From contig NZ_JAAQRO010000049.1 in the NCBI RefSeq assembly GCF_012070565.1, positions 1-64,000 on the forward strand: a stretch of DNA of 64,000 nucleotides, in the 5' to 3' direction. Below are positions 26,397 to 34,543 of the stretch, in pieces. This DNA comes from Anaerosporobacter faecicola. GTDB lineage: Bacteria; Bacillota; Clostridia; Lachnospirales; Lachnospiraceae. How positions within the stretch are numbered: position 1 is the stretch's first letter; each line of letters starts with the position of its first letter. A program made the position numbers and the translations under genes. The notes under the pieces were generated by a model, which saw only the letters and a program-made list of their open reading frames with translations, was not told where the DNA came from and did not search any database.

Positions 26397-26412
26397 GAAT
26401 CATTAAATGAAA

Positions 26413-26494
26413 ACGAAAAAATCTTCAATGAAGGAAGATCACCATGTAGACAATCGAGCTCTTGGTGAATGTAACTTCATTGAAGATTTTTTTT
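26413..26494. terminator. Bidirectional terminator with nested hairpin
   Basis: An 18-bp perfect stem (26416-26433 with 26475-26492) has A-runs on one side and T-runs on the other, so it can serve both the CYTH gene and the convergent kinase gene. TCACCA and TGGTGA form an inner stem at 26439-26468. Confidence 0.8.
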
Positions 26495-26514
26495 ACTCGG
26501 AGCAAAGAATCTTA

Positions 26515-28779
26515 TTAGTAGATTCGCGGAAAACTAACAATGGCCTTGAAAAGGTCTCCATCAAGTACAATCGTAAAGGTACCATTTTGCAAACTTGCCA
26601 GGCTCTGTGCAATTGACAAACCTAAGCCGGTTCCTTCCGTGTTACGGGAGGTATCGCCGCGAACAAAACGTTCCATTAACTCATCAGCTGTTATATTAAG
26701 CTTGGTTGCAGAGATGTTCTTAACGGATACACTAACTTGTTCATCGGTTGCTTCTAAATCAACATAAACACGGGTTCCTTTTAACGCGTATTTATTTACA
26801 TTGGAAAATACATTTTCAAGGATTCGGAAAGTACTACGACCATCTGCATAGATGTAGAGTGGGGTTTCTACATCGGAGAGATCAATTTCTAGATTACTTC
26901 CTGCCAATCGGTCTTCGAATTCCCCGATGGTTTGTTTGATCAATTCCACAAAATTTAATTTCTGCATATGAAGGGTGATTGAGCCACTAGAAGCTTTCGA
27001 TGCCTCTACGAGGTCTTCAATCAAGGTCTTTAATCGCTGGGATTTGGAATCTAGTACCTCAATGTATTGATTTGCTGTATCATTGTTCAGTTCCTCTTTT
27101 TTTAGTAGATCAACATAATTAATAATGGAGGTTAACGGTGTTTTAATATCGTGGGAAACATTGGTGATCAGTTCCGTCTTAAAACGTTCACTTTTCAGTT
27201 TTTCATCTACGGCAGTAGATAATCCATTACTAATGTTATTGATGGAACGACTTAGAACACGCATACTTGGCATAACTTCATTCTCATTAATCTTGTGTGT
27301 CAGATCTCCATCACTGATCTTTCTGGTCTCCTCAATCAGATAGCTTAAGGAAGTGACCGCCCGCATTAAGTATTTACCAAAAACAAGAAACAGGATGATG
27401 AGAAGTAGAAAGCTTAGTAAAGTAAATCCTGGAATCTTAAATAAAAAGGCGGTAATTGAAGTCAATATAAAAAATGTAATCCAAACATAAGTGGCATGAT
27501 ACGTTAGTTCTTTATGAGAGAAGTAACGAACAGTCCAGCGAGAAAATTTAGCAAACATTTTTATAGTTAACATATTACTCCGAACGGTATTGCACTTAAC
27601 TCGTCGAACGAAACTATAGAAATTATAGATAAAGATCGGGAATGTAGCAATATATACGCCGAATAGGCGGAGCAAGTATTCATACTCATCAGAAAACTTG
27701 GAGTTGATTAATTGAAACACATTATTCAGCAGAATGAAAAAGGAAACCATCATGATCAATGCGGCTGTTTCAGTATTTAATTTATCATAAGTTACAAGTT
27801 GTAACGATTGGGTACGATGACTATATCCTGCAAACTGAACACCAAGGATCAAAAATGCTAAGAAGATGATGAAGATAATCGGCAAGTACAGGATTGCTGT
27901 TTTGTAGGAACGATGCATGGTCTGAAAACTACGAAAAGCTTGTGCAAAATCATCTCCGTTGTAAGGGAAGTCTGCAATTGTAGCGGTGTAGAAGACGTAA
28001 TCATCATTTATGTTACTGTCCGTATTGGTTAGGCTATTATCTACTACAGTAGAATCATTGCTTTCATTATTAGAAGATACGGAAGTTGATGATGAGGAAT
28101 CAGCGTCTGTGGAGTCCAGGTCTGTTTTTACGCAGGCTGACATCCATTCCAATGTACGAGAGTCTAAAAGTCCCCATTTGGTTACGTTGGTATTATAGAT
28201 GGTACTATTGGTATTGAGCACCAGATACGCATCGCATTTGGATATATTTTTCTGAAAATCAGAGATATTGTGCTGGAGGATGACGTCCTCACTTGCGTTG
28301 GATTCTTTTGTACTCTGGTTGTTCGTAGAATCTTGCATTCGATAGGCGCTGATATACTTATTTGATCCAAGATTGGGTGAGTAATACTCAGCACCAGTGG
28401 TAAGATTCTTCACGTAATAGATAAAATTACTATCTTTTACATTAAGAATCTGGTTGTAATAATCAAATTTGTCTTGGTCACTGACCAATTCATTTAAAAA
28501 GAAGGTTTCATTAATATGGGAAGTAGGAAAATCCTCACCTGACTGCAGAGCAGTTGTATAATTGTTCTCTCGATACATGACATAAGCTGCAACACGCTCA
28601 TTATATTTGGCAAATGTTTTTTCAAAATAATACGTTTCTGTAAACTTTTCATCATTGCTTCCATAGTAATCTGGATAGTGAAAGATATGATAGATACACA
28701 GTAAAAGAAGAAAGCCAAATATGGCAAGCCCAATTTGAGTGAAACATTTCATTGATAGGGAATACTTTATTCGTTTCAT
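26515..28779 (-). CDS. Multi-spanning membrane sensor histidine kinase
   Basis: 754 residues. One helix (about 8-30) is followed by a large extracytoplasmic domain (about 31-290) that ends in a Ser/Thr/Asn/Asp-rich linker (from DSSSSTSVSSNN on). Further helices lie at about 292-314, 335-355, 372-392 and 427-470. Then come a HAMP-like region, HisKA with NVSHDIKTPLTSIINYVDLL (about H541), and a HATPase with NVFSNVNKYAL and GTGLGLSIAQSLA. The ATG at 28779 follows GGAGGAT, 13 bp after the regulator stop. The N box has NKYAL where many kinases have NA. The sensor domain is unfamiliar to me. Confidence 0.87.
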   Translation of the reverse strand: MKRIKYSLSMKCFTQIGLAIFGFLLLLCIYHIFHYPDYYGSNDEKFTETYYFEKTFAKYNERVAAYVMYRENNYTTALQSGEDFPTSHINETFFLNELVSDQDKFDYYNQILNVKDSNFIYYVKNLTTGAEYYSPNLGSNKYISAYRMQDSTNNQSTKESNASEDVILQHNISDFQKNISKCDAYLVLNTNSTIYNTNVTKWGLLDSRTLEWMSACVKTDLDSTDADSSSSTSVSSNNESNDSTVVDNSLTNTDSNINDDYVFYTATIADFPYNGDDFAQAFRSFQTMHRSYKTAILYLPIIFIIFLAFLILGVQFAGYSHRTQSLQLVTYDKLNTETAALIMMVSFFILLNNVFQLINSKFSDEYEYLLRLFGVYIATFPIFIYNFYSFVRRVKCNTVRSNMLTIKMFAKFSRWTVRYFSHKELTYHATYVWITFFILTSITAFLFKIPGFTLLSFLLLIILFLVFGKYLMRAVTSLSYLIEETRKISDGDLTHKINENEVMPSMRVLSRSINNISNGLSTAVDEKLKSERFKTELITNVSHDIKTPLTSIINYVDLLKKEELNNDTANQYIEVLDSKSQRLKTLIEDLVEASKASSGSITLHMQKLNFVELIKQTIGEFEDRLAGSNLEIDLSDVETPLYIYADGRSTFRILENVFSNVNKYALKGTRVYVDLEATDEQVSVSVKNISATKLNITADELMERFVRGDTSRNTEGTGLGLSIAQSLASLQNGTFTIVLDGDLFKAIVSFPRIY

Positions 28780-28792
28780 GGAATCCTCCGTA

Positions 28793-29485
28793 CTACAGGT
28801 CTTCAACCTTGTATCCAATACCCCATGCTACTTTTAGATATTTGGGGTCTTTTGGATTGATCTCAATCTTTTCTCGAATATGTCGGATATGCACTGCTAC
28901 AATGTTATCCACACCAAAGGAAGGTTCATTCCAGATCTGTTCATAGATTTCTGAGATGGAGAAGACTTTCCCTTTATTTTTGACTAGTAATTTCAAAAGA
29001 TTGTATTCAATTGGTGTGAGTTTGATCAGTTCATTATCAACCCATACTTCTTTCTTTTCATCATCAATAATCAAACCTCCGGTCTGGTAGATATTCTTGT
29101 TTTCAGGAATGCTGCCAAACTTCGTGTAGCGTCGCAGAGCAGATTTTACTCTTGCAGTTAGCTCCAAAGGGTTAAATGGTTTGGTAATATAGTCATCAGC
29201 GCCTAAATTAAGCCCTACAATCTTATCGGTATCTTCTGATTTGGCGGAGAGGAAGATGATTGGTAGGGGATTATCTTCTTCACGTAGTGTAATCATGGTA
29301 TGAATCCCATCTAATATTGGCATCATGATATCCAATATTAGAAGATGTACTTCCTCATTGTGAATAATGTCTAACGCTTCTTTTCCATTATAAGATTTCC
29401 GTACCTGGTAATTTTCTTGTGTCAAATATATTGCAATTGCATCGACGATTGCTGCGTCATCGTCACAAATTAGTATTGTATACAT
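28793..29485 (-). CDS. OmpR/PhoB-family response regulator of the second two-component pair
   Basis: 230 residues. The receiver has ILICDDDAAIVDAIA, phospho-acceptor LLILDIMMPILDG (Asp about 52), LSAKSED and DDYITKPF. The winged-helix output domain (about 130-230) ends VAWGIGYKVEDL, typical of the family. It is the first gene of a two-gene operon with the kinase. The target is unknown. Confidence 0.92.
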   Translation of the reverse strand: MYTILICDDDAAIVDAIAIYLTQENYQVRKSYNGKEALDIIHNEEVHLLILDIMMPILDGIHTMITLREEDNPLPIIFLSAKSEDTDKIVGLNLGADDYITKPFNPLELTARVKSALRRYTKFGSIPENKNIYQTGGLIIDDEKKEVWVDNELIKLTPIEYNLLKLLVKNKGKVFSISEIYEQIWNEPSFGVDNIVAVHIRHIREKIEINPKDPKYLKVAWGIGYKVEDL

Positions 29486-30043
29486 AATAATCCTCCATAT
29501 TTACTTTTGTGGGTATTCCTAGATATAAAGTAGGATGCCTCGGTACAATAGAAGTACTCCAAATAGTTCCTATTAAATGTTATACCATAAACAGCTCTTT
29601 TTGTAAGCAACTTTTTTTACCTATTGCGTTTAAACAGGAATATGTATACATATATCATTCATAAATTTGGTAATAACCTGTTTAGAGGTTCTAGTTGGGT
29701 AATGTATAGAATATGATGGTGATGGGAGGAAACAGTTAAAGTTTGGCACATTTCTTATATAGTTACACAAGAAAAATAAAAAAAACTAAAATTAATACTA
29801 AATTACATCTGATTAAAGGGTATTAGTTAAAAATTATACAAAGAAAAATGGAAAGTTAGAACAAATATGAAAAAAGAGTGAAAATAAAATGTTAAAATTA
29901 TGTAAAAAGTATAAAAAGAAAGTGTTATTTCGACAAAACAATTTAAATTTTGCACAATTTGTATTGAATATACTGAAAAGTGTGTTATAATATAGACAAT
30001 ACAACAAAATAGTATTACATAATATTTAAGGAGGACATGCAGT
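29486..30043 (+). promoter_or_regulatory. AT-rich 558-bp gap with the promoter of the alcohol dehydrogenase gene
   Basis: TTGAAT (29964-29969), 16 bp, and TATAAT (29986-29991) form a promoter 53 bp before the ADH start. Most of the rest is A/T-rich sequence without a supported gene. The phrase TTTGCACA(A/T)TT appears in related forms near 29741 and 29950. I checked for a Rex-type redox operator, as found before many clostridial ADH genes, and saw only a poor resemblance. Confidence 0.55.
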
Positions 30044-31216
30044 ATGATGAGATTTACATTACCAAGAGATATGTATTATGGAAAAGGTGCTCTTGAACAG
30101 CTGAAAAACTTAAAAGGTAAAAAAGCAATCCTTGTTATAGGTGGCGGTTCAATGAAACGTTTTGGTTTCGTTGATAAAGTGTTATCTTACTTAAAAGAAG
30201 CTGGAATTGAGACACAACTATTTGAAAATGTTGAGCCAGACCCATCTGTTGAAACTGTAATGAAAGGTGCAGCACAGATGAGAGAATTTGAACCAGATTG
30301 GATCATTGCAATGGGTGGCGGATCACCAATAGATGCAGCAAAGGCTATGTGGGTATTCTATGAGTATCCGAATACAACATTTGAAGAAATCATTCAACCA
30401 TTCTCATTCCCAGAATTAAGACAAAAAGCAAAATTCTTAGCAATTCCTTCTACTTCTGGTACTGCAACAGAAGTAACAGCATTCTCAGTAATAACAGATT
30501 ATGCAAAGGGTATTAAGTATCCTTTAGCTGATTTTAACATAACCCCAGATGTAGCCATCGTAGATCCTGAATTAGCAGAAACAATGCCAGCAAAATTAGT
30601 AGCACATACAGGTATGGATGCGTTGACTCATGCAATTGAAGCATATGTTTCAACTTTGAACTCACCATTCACTGATCCTCTTGCTATAAAAGCAATTCAG
30701 ATGGTTATCAAGTACTTACCAGAATCTTATAAAGGAGATATGGAATGCAGAGAACAGATGCATTATGCACAATGTCTTGCAGGCCAAGCATTCTCTAATG
30801 CATTACTTGGAATTGTTCACTCTATGGCACATAAGACAGGAGCTGCATTCTCTACAGGACACATTCCTCATGGTTGTGCCAATGCAATCTATCTTCCATA
30901 TGTAATTAAGTACAATGCAAAAGTTGCAGAAGGAAGATATGCAGACATCGCTCGTTCTATTGGTATTGAAGGAACAGATGCAGAATGTGTTAAAGCATTA
31001 TGCGCAAAGATTGATGAATATAATGTAATATTAAACATTCCAAAGACATTAAAAGATTTTGGAATTAATGAAGACGAGTTCAAAGAAAAGATTGCTCAGA
31101 TTTCTGTTAATGCAGTTGGTGATGCTTGTACAGGTTCAAATCCAAGACCAATTACTCCAGCTGAGATGGAAAAATTGTTTACTTGCATTTATTACGGAAC
31201 AGAAGTTGATTTCTAA
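30044..31216 (+). CDS. Iron-containing alcohol dehydrogenase (group III)
   Basis: 390 residues, standard length. NAD(P)-binding motif AMGGGSPIDAAKAMW; the iron ligands sit in an aspartate near VAIVDPELA and histidines in THAIEAY, GIVHSMAHKTGAAF and IPHGCANA. These enzymes interconvert alcohols and aldehydes in fermentation (ethanol or butanol). The start ATG at 30044 (also at 30047) follows AAGGAGGACA. It is monocistronic between its own promoter and a terminator. Regular codon use suggests strong expression. Ethanol, butanol or lactaldehyde substrates cannot be told apart. Confidence 0.92.
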   Translation: MMRFTLPRDMYYGKGALEQLKNLKGKKAILVIGGGSMKRFGFVDKVLSYLKEAGIETQLFENVEPDPSVETVMKGAAQMREFEPDWIIAMGGGSPIDAAKAMWVFYEYPNTTFEEIIQPFSFPELRQKAKFLAIPSTSGTATEVTAFSVITDYAKGIKYPLADFNITPDVAIVDPELAETMPAKLVAHTGMDALTHAIEAYVSTLNSPFTDPLAIKAIQMVIKYLPESYKGDMECREQMHYAQCLAGQAFSNALLGIVHSMAHKTGAAFSTGHIPHGCANAIYLPYVIKYNAKVAEGRYADIARSIGIEGTDAECVKALCAKIDEYNVILNIPKTLKDFGINEDEFKEKIAQISVNAVGDACTGSNPRPITPAEMEKLFTCIYYGTEVDF

Positions 31217-31270
31217 TTCATTCGTAAGATAACAAAGTCTGTAGTAAAATTAGTATAGAATACGAAATGC

Positions 31271-31352
31271 AAAAAACAATCTTCAAGAAGGAAAGTCTTG
31301 ACATAGATACCCTATGTCGGTGCAGGACATATTCGTTGAAGATTGTTTTTTG
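31271..31352 (+). terminator. Terminator after the alcohol dehydrogenase, long stem with nested hairpin
   Basis: AAAAAACAATCTTCAA (31271-31286) pairs perfectly with TTGAAGATTGTTTTTT (31336-31351). GACATAG and CTATGTC (31300-31318) form an inner hairpin. Confidence 0.78.
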
Positions 31353-31544
31353 GATGAATCATTCCTTAACTGCATTGCTTCAATTTTAAATAGATTCAAT
31401 TCTATTACGTATAGATCCTTGTATTTATTAATGAATTAAAGTGAAAAAGTGTAGGGAAGTACTAGATTTTTGTAAAATTATAAACTATAATTATGAATTA
31501 AGGGCAATTATGTCACGACAAGATTATAGGTATGGAGGAAAGTT

Positions 31545-32435
31545 ATGTTTACAATACGTAAAAAGGAAGTTTTAGCAAACAATATCTATCTAATGGATAT
31601 TGAAGCTCCAAGAGTAGCAAAATCATGTTACCCAGGTCAATTCATTATTGTAAAAATGGATGAAAAAGGAGAACGTATTCCATTAACAGTATGTGATTAT
31701 GACAGAGAAGCGGGTACCGTTACGATTGTATTCCAAGTTGTTGGTGCGTCTACAGAAAGAATGGCTGCTTACGAAGTAGGCGATACATTCAGAGATTTTT
31801 CTGGCCCACTTGGTTGTAAATCAGAATTAATTGACGAAGATCCAGAAGTACTGAAAAAAAAGAAAATCTTATTCGTTGCAGGTGGAGTAGGTACTGCACC
31901 AGTTTATCCACAGGTTAAATGGATGCACGAACAAGGGTATGATGTTGATTGTATCATTGGTGCACGTAATAAAGACCTGATCATTCTTGAAGATGCAATG
32001 AAGAAAGTTGCAAAGAACGTGTATGTTGCTACCGATGATGGCTCATATGGCTTCAAAGGTAATGTAAATGATAAAATTAAAGATTTGGTTAATAATGAAG
32101 GAAAACAGTATGATCAAGTAATTGCCATCGGACCAGTTATCATGATGAAATTCGTATGTATCTTAACAAAAGAACTGGGTATACCAACAATCGTTAGTAT
32201 GAACCCAATCATGGTTGATGGAACTGGAATGTGTGGTGCTTGCCGTCTGACTGTAGGTGGAGAAGTTAAATTCGCATGTGTTGATGGTCCTGAATTCGAT
32301 GGACATCTTGTTGATTTCGATGAATCGATGAAGAGACAACAGATGTATAAGACAGAAGAAGGAAGAGCATTGTTGAGACAAAGAGAAGGAGCCACTCATA
32401 AAAATGGTGGTTGCGGATGCGGAGGTGACCACTAA
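31545..32435 (+). CDS. nfnA: NfnA: NADH-dependent reduced ferredoxin:NADP+ oxidoreductase, small subunit
   Basis: 296 residues. A ferredoxin-reductase-like FAD/NAD(H) domain (PGQFIIVK, ERIPLTV, FVAGGVGTAPVYPQ) is followed by a [2Fe-2S] cluster motif DGTGMCGACRLTVGG...CVDGPEFDGH, as in NfnA and the FAD subunit of sulfide/dihydroorotate dehydrogenases. The protein ends with an unusual HKNGGCGCGGDH tail. With NfnB it performs electron-bifurcating transfer between NADH, ferredoxin and NADP. The ATG follows TGGAGGAAAG. The stop overlaps the nfnB start by one base. Confidence 0.92.
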   Translation: MFTIRKKEVLANNIYLMDIEAPRVAKSCYPGQFIIVKMDEKGERIPLTVCDYDREAGTVTIVFQVVGASTERMAAYEVGDTFRDFSGPLGCKSELIDEDPEVLKKKKILFVAGGVGTAPVYPQVKWMHEQGYDVDCIIGARNKDLIILEDAMKKVAKNVYVATDDGSYGFKGNVNDKIKDLVNNEGKQYDQVIAIGPVIMMKFVCILTKELGIPTIVSMNPIMVDGTGMCGACRLTVGGEVKFACVDGPEFDGHLVDFDESMKRQQMYKTEEGRALLRQREGATHKNGGCGCGGDH

Positions 32436-33820
32436 TGGATATGTTAACAAGAATCCCAGTTAGAGAACAAGAACCAAAAGTACGTGCTACAAACTTTGAA
32501 GAAGTATGTCTTGGATATAACCAAGAAGAAGCACAGATGGAAGCAACAAGATGTTTGAAGTGTAAAAATCCAAGATGTCAACAAGGTTGTCCAGTATCCA
32601 TTGATATTCCAGGATTTATTCGCCAGGTTGAAGAAGGCAATATAGAAGAAGCCTATCATGTAATCAGCATGTATTCGGCACTTCCAGCAGTATGTGGTCG
32701 TGTATGTCCACAGGAATCACAATGTGAAGCAAAATGTGTTCGTGGTGTCAAAGGCGATGCAGTTTCAATTGGTAAATTGGAACGTTTCGTTGCTGACTGG
32801 GCAAGAGAAAACAATATCAAACCAAAGGCTGCAGAGACATTGAACGGTAAAAAAGTAGCGGTAATTGGATCTGGCCCTGCAGGACTTACATGTGCAGGAG
32901 ATCTTGCAAAGCTTGGTTACGAAGTTCATATCTTCGAAGCACTTCATGAAGCTGGTGGTGTATTATCTTATGGTATTCCAGAATTCCGTCTACCAAAACA
33001 AACAGTTGTTCAAAGTGAAATTGAAAACGTGAAAGCGCTAGGTGTTAAGATTGAAACGAACGTTGTTATTGGTAAATCCACAACAGTAGATCAATTAATG
33101 GATGAAGAAGGATTTGATGCAGTATTCATCGGTTCTGGTGCTGGACTACCTAAATTCATGGGTATCGCTGGTGAGAATGCCAACGGTGTATTCTCTGCAA
33201 ACGAATACTTAACTCGTAACAATTTAATGAAAGCATTTGATGAAACATATGATACACCAATTGTTGGTGGTAAGAAAGTTGCAGTTGTTGGTGGTGGTAA
33301 TGTTGCAATGGATGCTGCAAGAACTGCATTAAGACTTGGAGCAGAAGTTCATATCGTATACAGAAGAAGTGAAGCAGAACTTCCAGCCAGAGTAGAAGAA
33401 GTACATCATGCAAAAGAAGAAGGAATCATTTTCGATCTACTTACGAATCCAAAAGAAATCCTTGTTGATGATAACGGTTGGGTGAAAGGTATGAAGTGTG
33501 TGAAGATGGAACTTGGTGAAGCAGATGCTTCTGGTAGAAGAAGACCAGTTGAGGTTCCAGGCTCTGAATTCGAACTTGAATTAGATACAGTAATCATGTC
33601 ACTTGGTACAAGTCCTAATCCATTAATTTCTTCCACAACACATGGCTTGGATACAAACAAATACAGATGTATCGTTGCTGATGAAGAACATGGTAAGACT
33701 TCAAAAGAAGGTGTTTATGCAGGTGGAGATGCTGTAACAGGTGCTGCTACTGTAATTCTTGCGATGGGAGCTGGTAAAGCTGCTGCTAAGGGAATTGACG
33801 AATACCTTACCAATAAATAA
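32435..33820 (+). CDS. nfnB: NfnB: ferredoxin:NADP+ oxidoreductase large subunit (GltD-like)
   Basis: 461 residues. The N-terminal cysteine-rich domain binds two [4Fe-4S] clusters (CLKCKNPRCQQGCPV and CGRVCPQESQCEAKC). An FAD motif VIGSGPAGLTCAGDLAKLGY and an NADP motif VVGGGNVAMDAARTALRLGA follow. It is often annotated as homotetrameric glutamate synthase, but its place directly after nfnA with a 1-base overlap and its length fit NfnB. The complex balances NADPH with NADH and reduced ferredoxin in fermentation. A terminator follows at 33878. Confidence 0.93.
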   Translation: MDMLTRIPVREQEPKVRATNFEEVCLGYNQEEAQMEATRCLKCKNPRCQQGCPVSIDIPGFIRQVEEGNIEEAYHVISMYSALPAVCGRVCPQESQCEAKCVRGVKGDAVSIGKLERFVADWARENNIKPKAAETLNGKKVAVIGSGPAGLTCAGDLAKLGYEVHIFEALHEAGGVLSYGIPEFRLPKQTVVQSEIENVKALGVKIETNVVIGKSTTVDQLMDEEGFDAVFIGSGAGLPKFMGIAGENANGVFSANEYLTRNNLMKAFDETYDTPIVGGKKVAVVGGGNVAMDAARTALRLGAEVHIVYRRSEAELPARVEEVHHAKEEGIIFDLLTNPKEILVDDNGWVKGMKCVKMELGEADASGRRRPVEVPGSEFELELDTVIMSLGTSPNPLISSTTHGLDTNKYRCIVADEEHGKTSKEGVYAGGDAVTGAATVILAMGAGKAAAKGIDEYLTNK

Positions 33821-33877
33821 TTAATAGCAAAAGCGATCGAATAGTAAAACTAGTAAAACATAATTATAGTTTTAGAC

Positions 33878-33932
33878 AAAAGCCCTATGTGAGGAATAGG
33901 AATAATACATATCCTACACATAGGGCTTTTTA
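33878..33932. terminator. Terminator after nfnAB
   Basis: AAAAGCCCTATGTG (33878-33891) pairs perfectly with CACATAGGGCTTTT (33917-33930). It can act in both directions and faces the VOC remnant. Confidence 0.8.
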
Positions 33933-33939
33933 ACATTTC

Positions 33940-34197
33940 TTAACAATCACGTTTATCTCGAAATTCAATAATTGTTCCTTCTGGAGCCTGTAACTTGAAA
34001 AGTTTTCCACCATTTACTTCATATATATTCTGTCCGTGATGCAGGAGAAAGCTTTGTATTCCTTTCTTTTGCAAGAGCGATTGTTGCTTTTCAATATCAT
34101 TTACCCAAAAACAGAGGTGCGAAATCCCTTCATGTTGTGAATCAGTGGGTTGAAATGTTTTTCCTCCAAGTGTTGTTGTTAAGTAAGATTTAATCAT
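33940..34197 (-). pseudogene. C-terminal remnant of a VOC/glyoxalase-type gene
   Basis: 85 residues, about two thirds of a VOC protein. It keeps the second module (EGISHLCFWVNDIEKQQ, histidine at the metal position, and KLFKLQAPEGTIIEFRDK at the end) but lacks the first beta-alpha module. The ATG at 34197 has no ribosome site and is preceded directly by an in-frame TGA. In another frame just upstream, codons from 34252 read MIDNMFAGSLLSKYELHM and stop, which hints at a frameshift. Best read as a decayed gene. Confidence 0.6.
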
Positions 34198-34543
34198 TCA
34201 TATGTAGTTCGTATTTACTAAGAAGAGATCCTGCGAACATATTATCTATCATAGCAGATGGGAAAGAATCTGTCATTTCTTATTTCATTGTGTAGTGTCT
34301 GGTTATCGTGTATTCAAACCGTATATCCGTGCTTACCATCCAACATAGTCTGTATTACTTTAAATGTTTATAGTTTGGCACAGGGATTTAGGAATCCCAC
34401 CAGTATAAAAAATATAGACCTTAACAAAAATTCACACCCTTTTATCTTGTAACAGTATTTTTATAATGGAAGTAGAAAGAAACATTCGAAGTAAGAAAGA
34501 AAAATTGACTTTTACAGGAATAGAAGATATAGGAGGAAATGAG

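Noticed and set aside
29486-30043. Rex (redox) operator before the alcohol dehydrogenase
   Set aside because: The TTGTGAA/TTCACAA type palindrome is not present in an acceptable form.
32435-33820. Glutamate synthase small subunit as the annotation
   Set aside because: No large GltB partner is nearby, and the one-base overlap with nfnA fits NfnB better.
33940-34252. Intact small VOC gene on the minus strand
   Set aside because: The first module is missing, an in-frame TGA precedes the ATG and no ribosome site is present, so a remnant is more likely.
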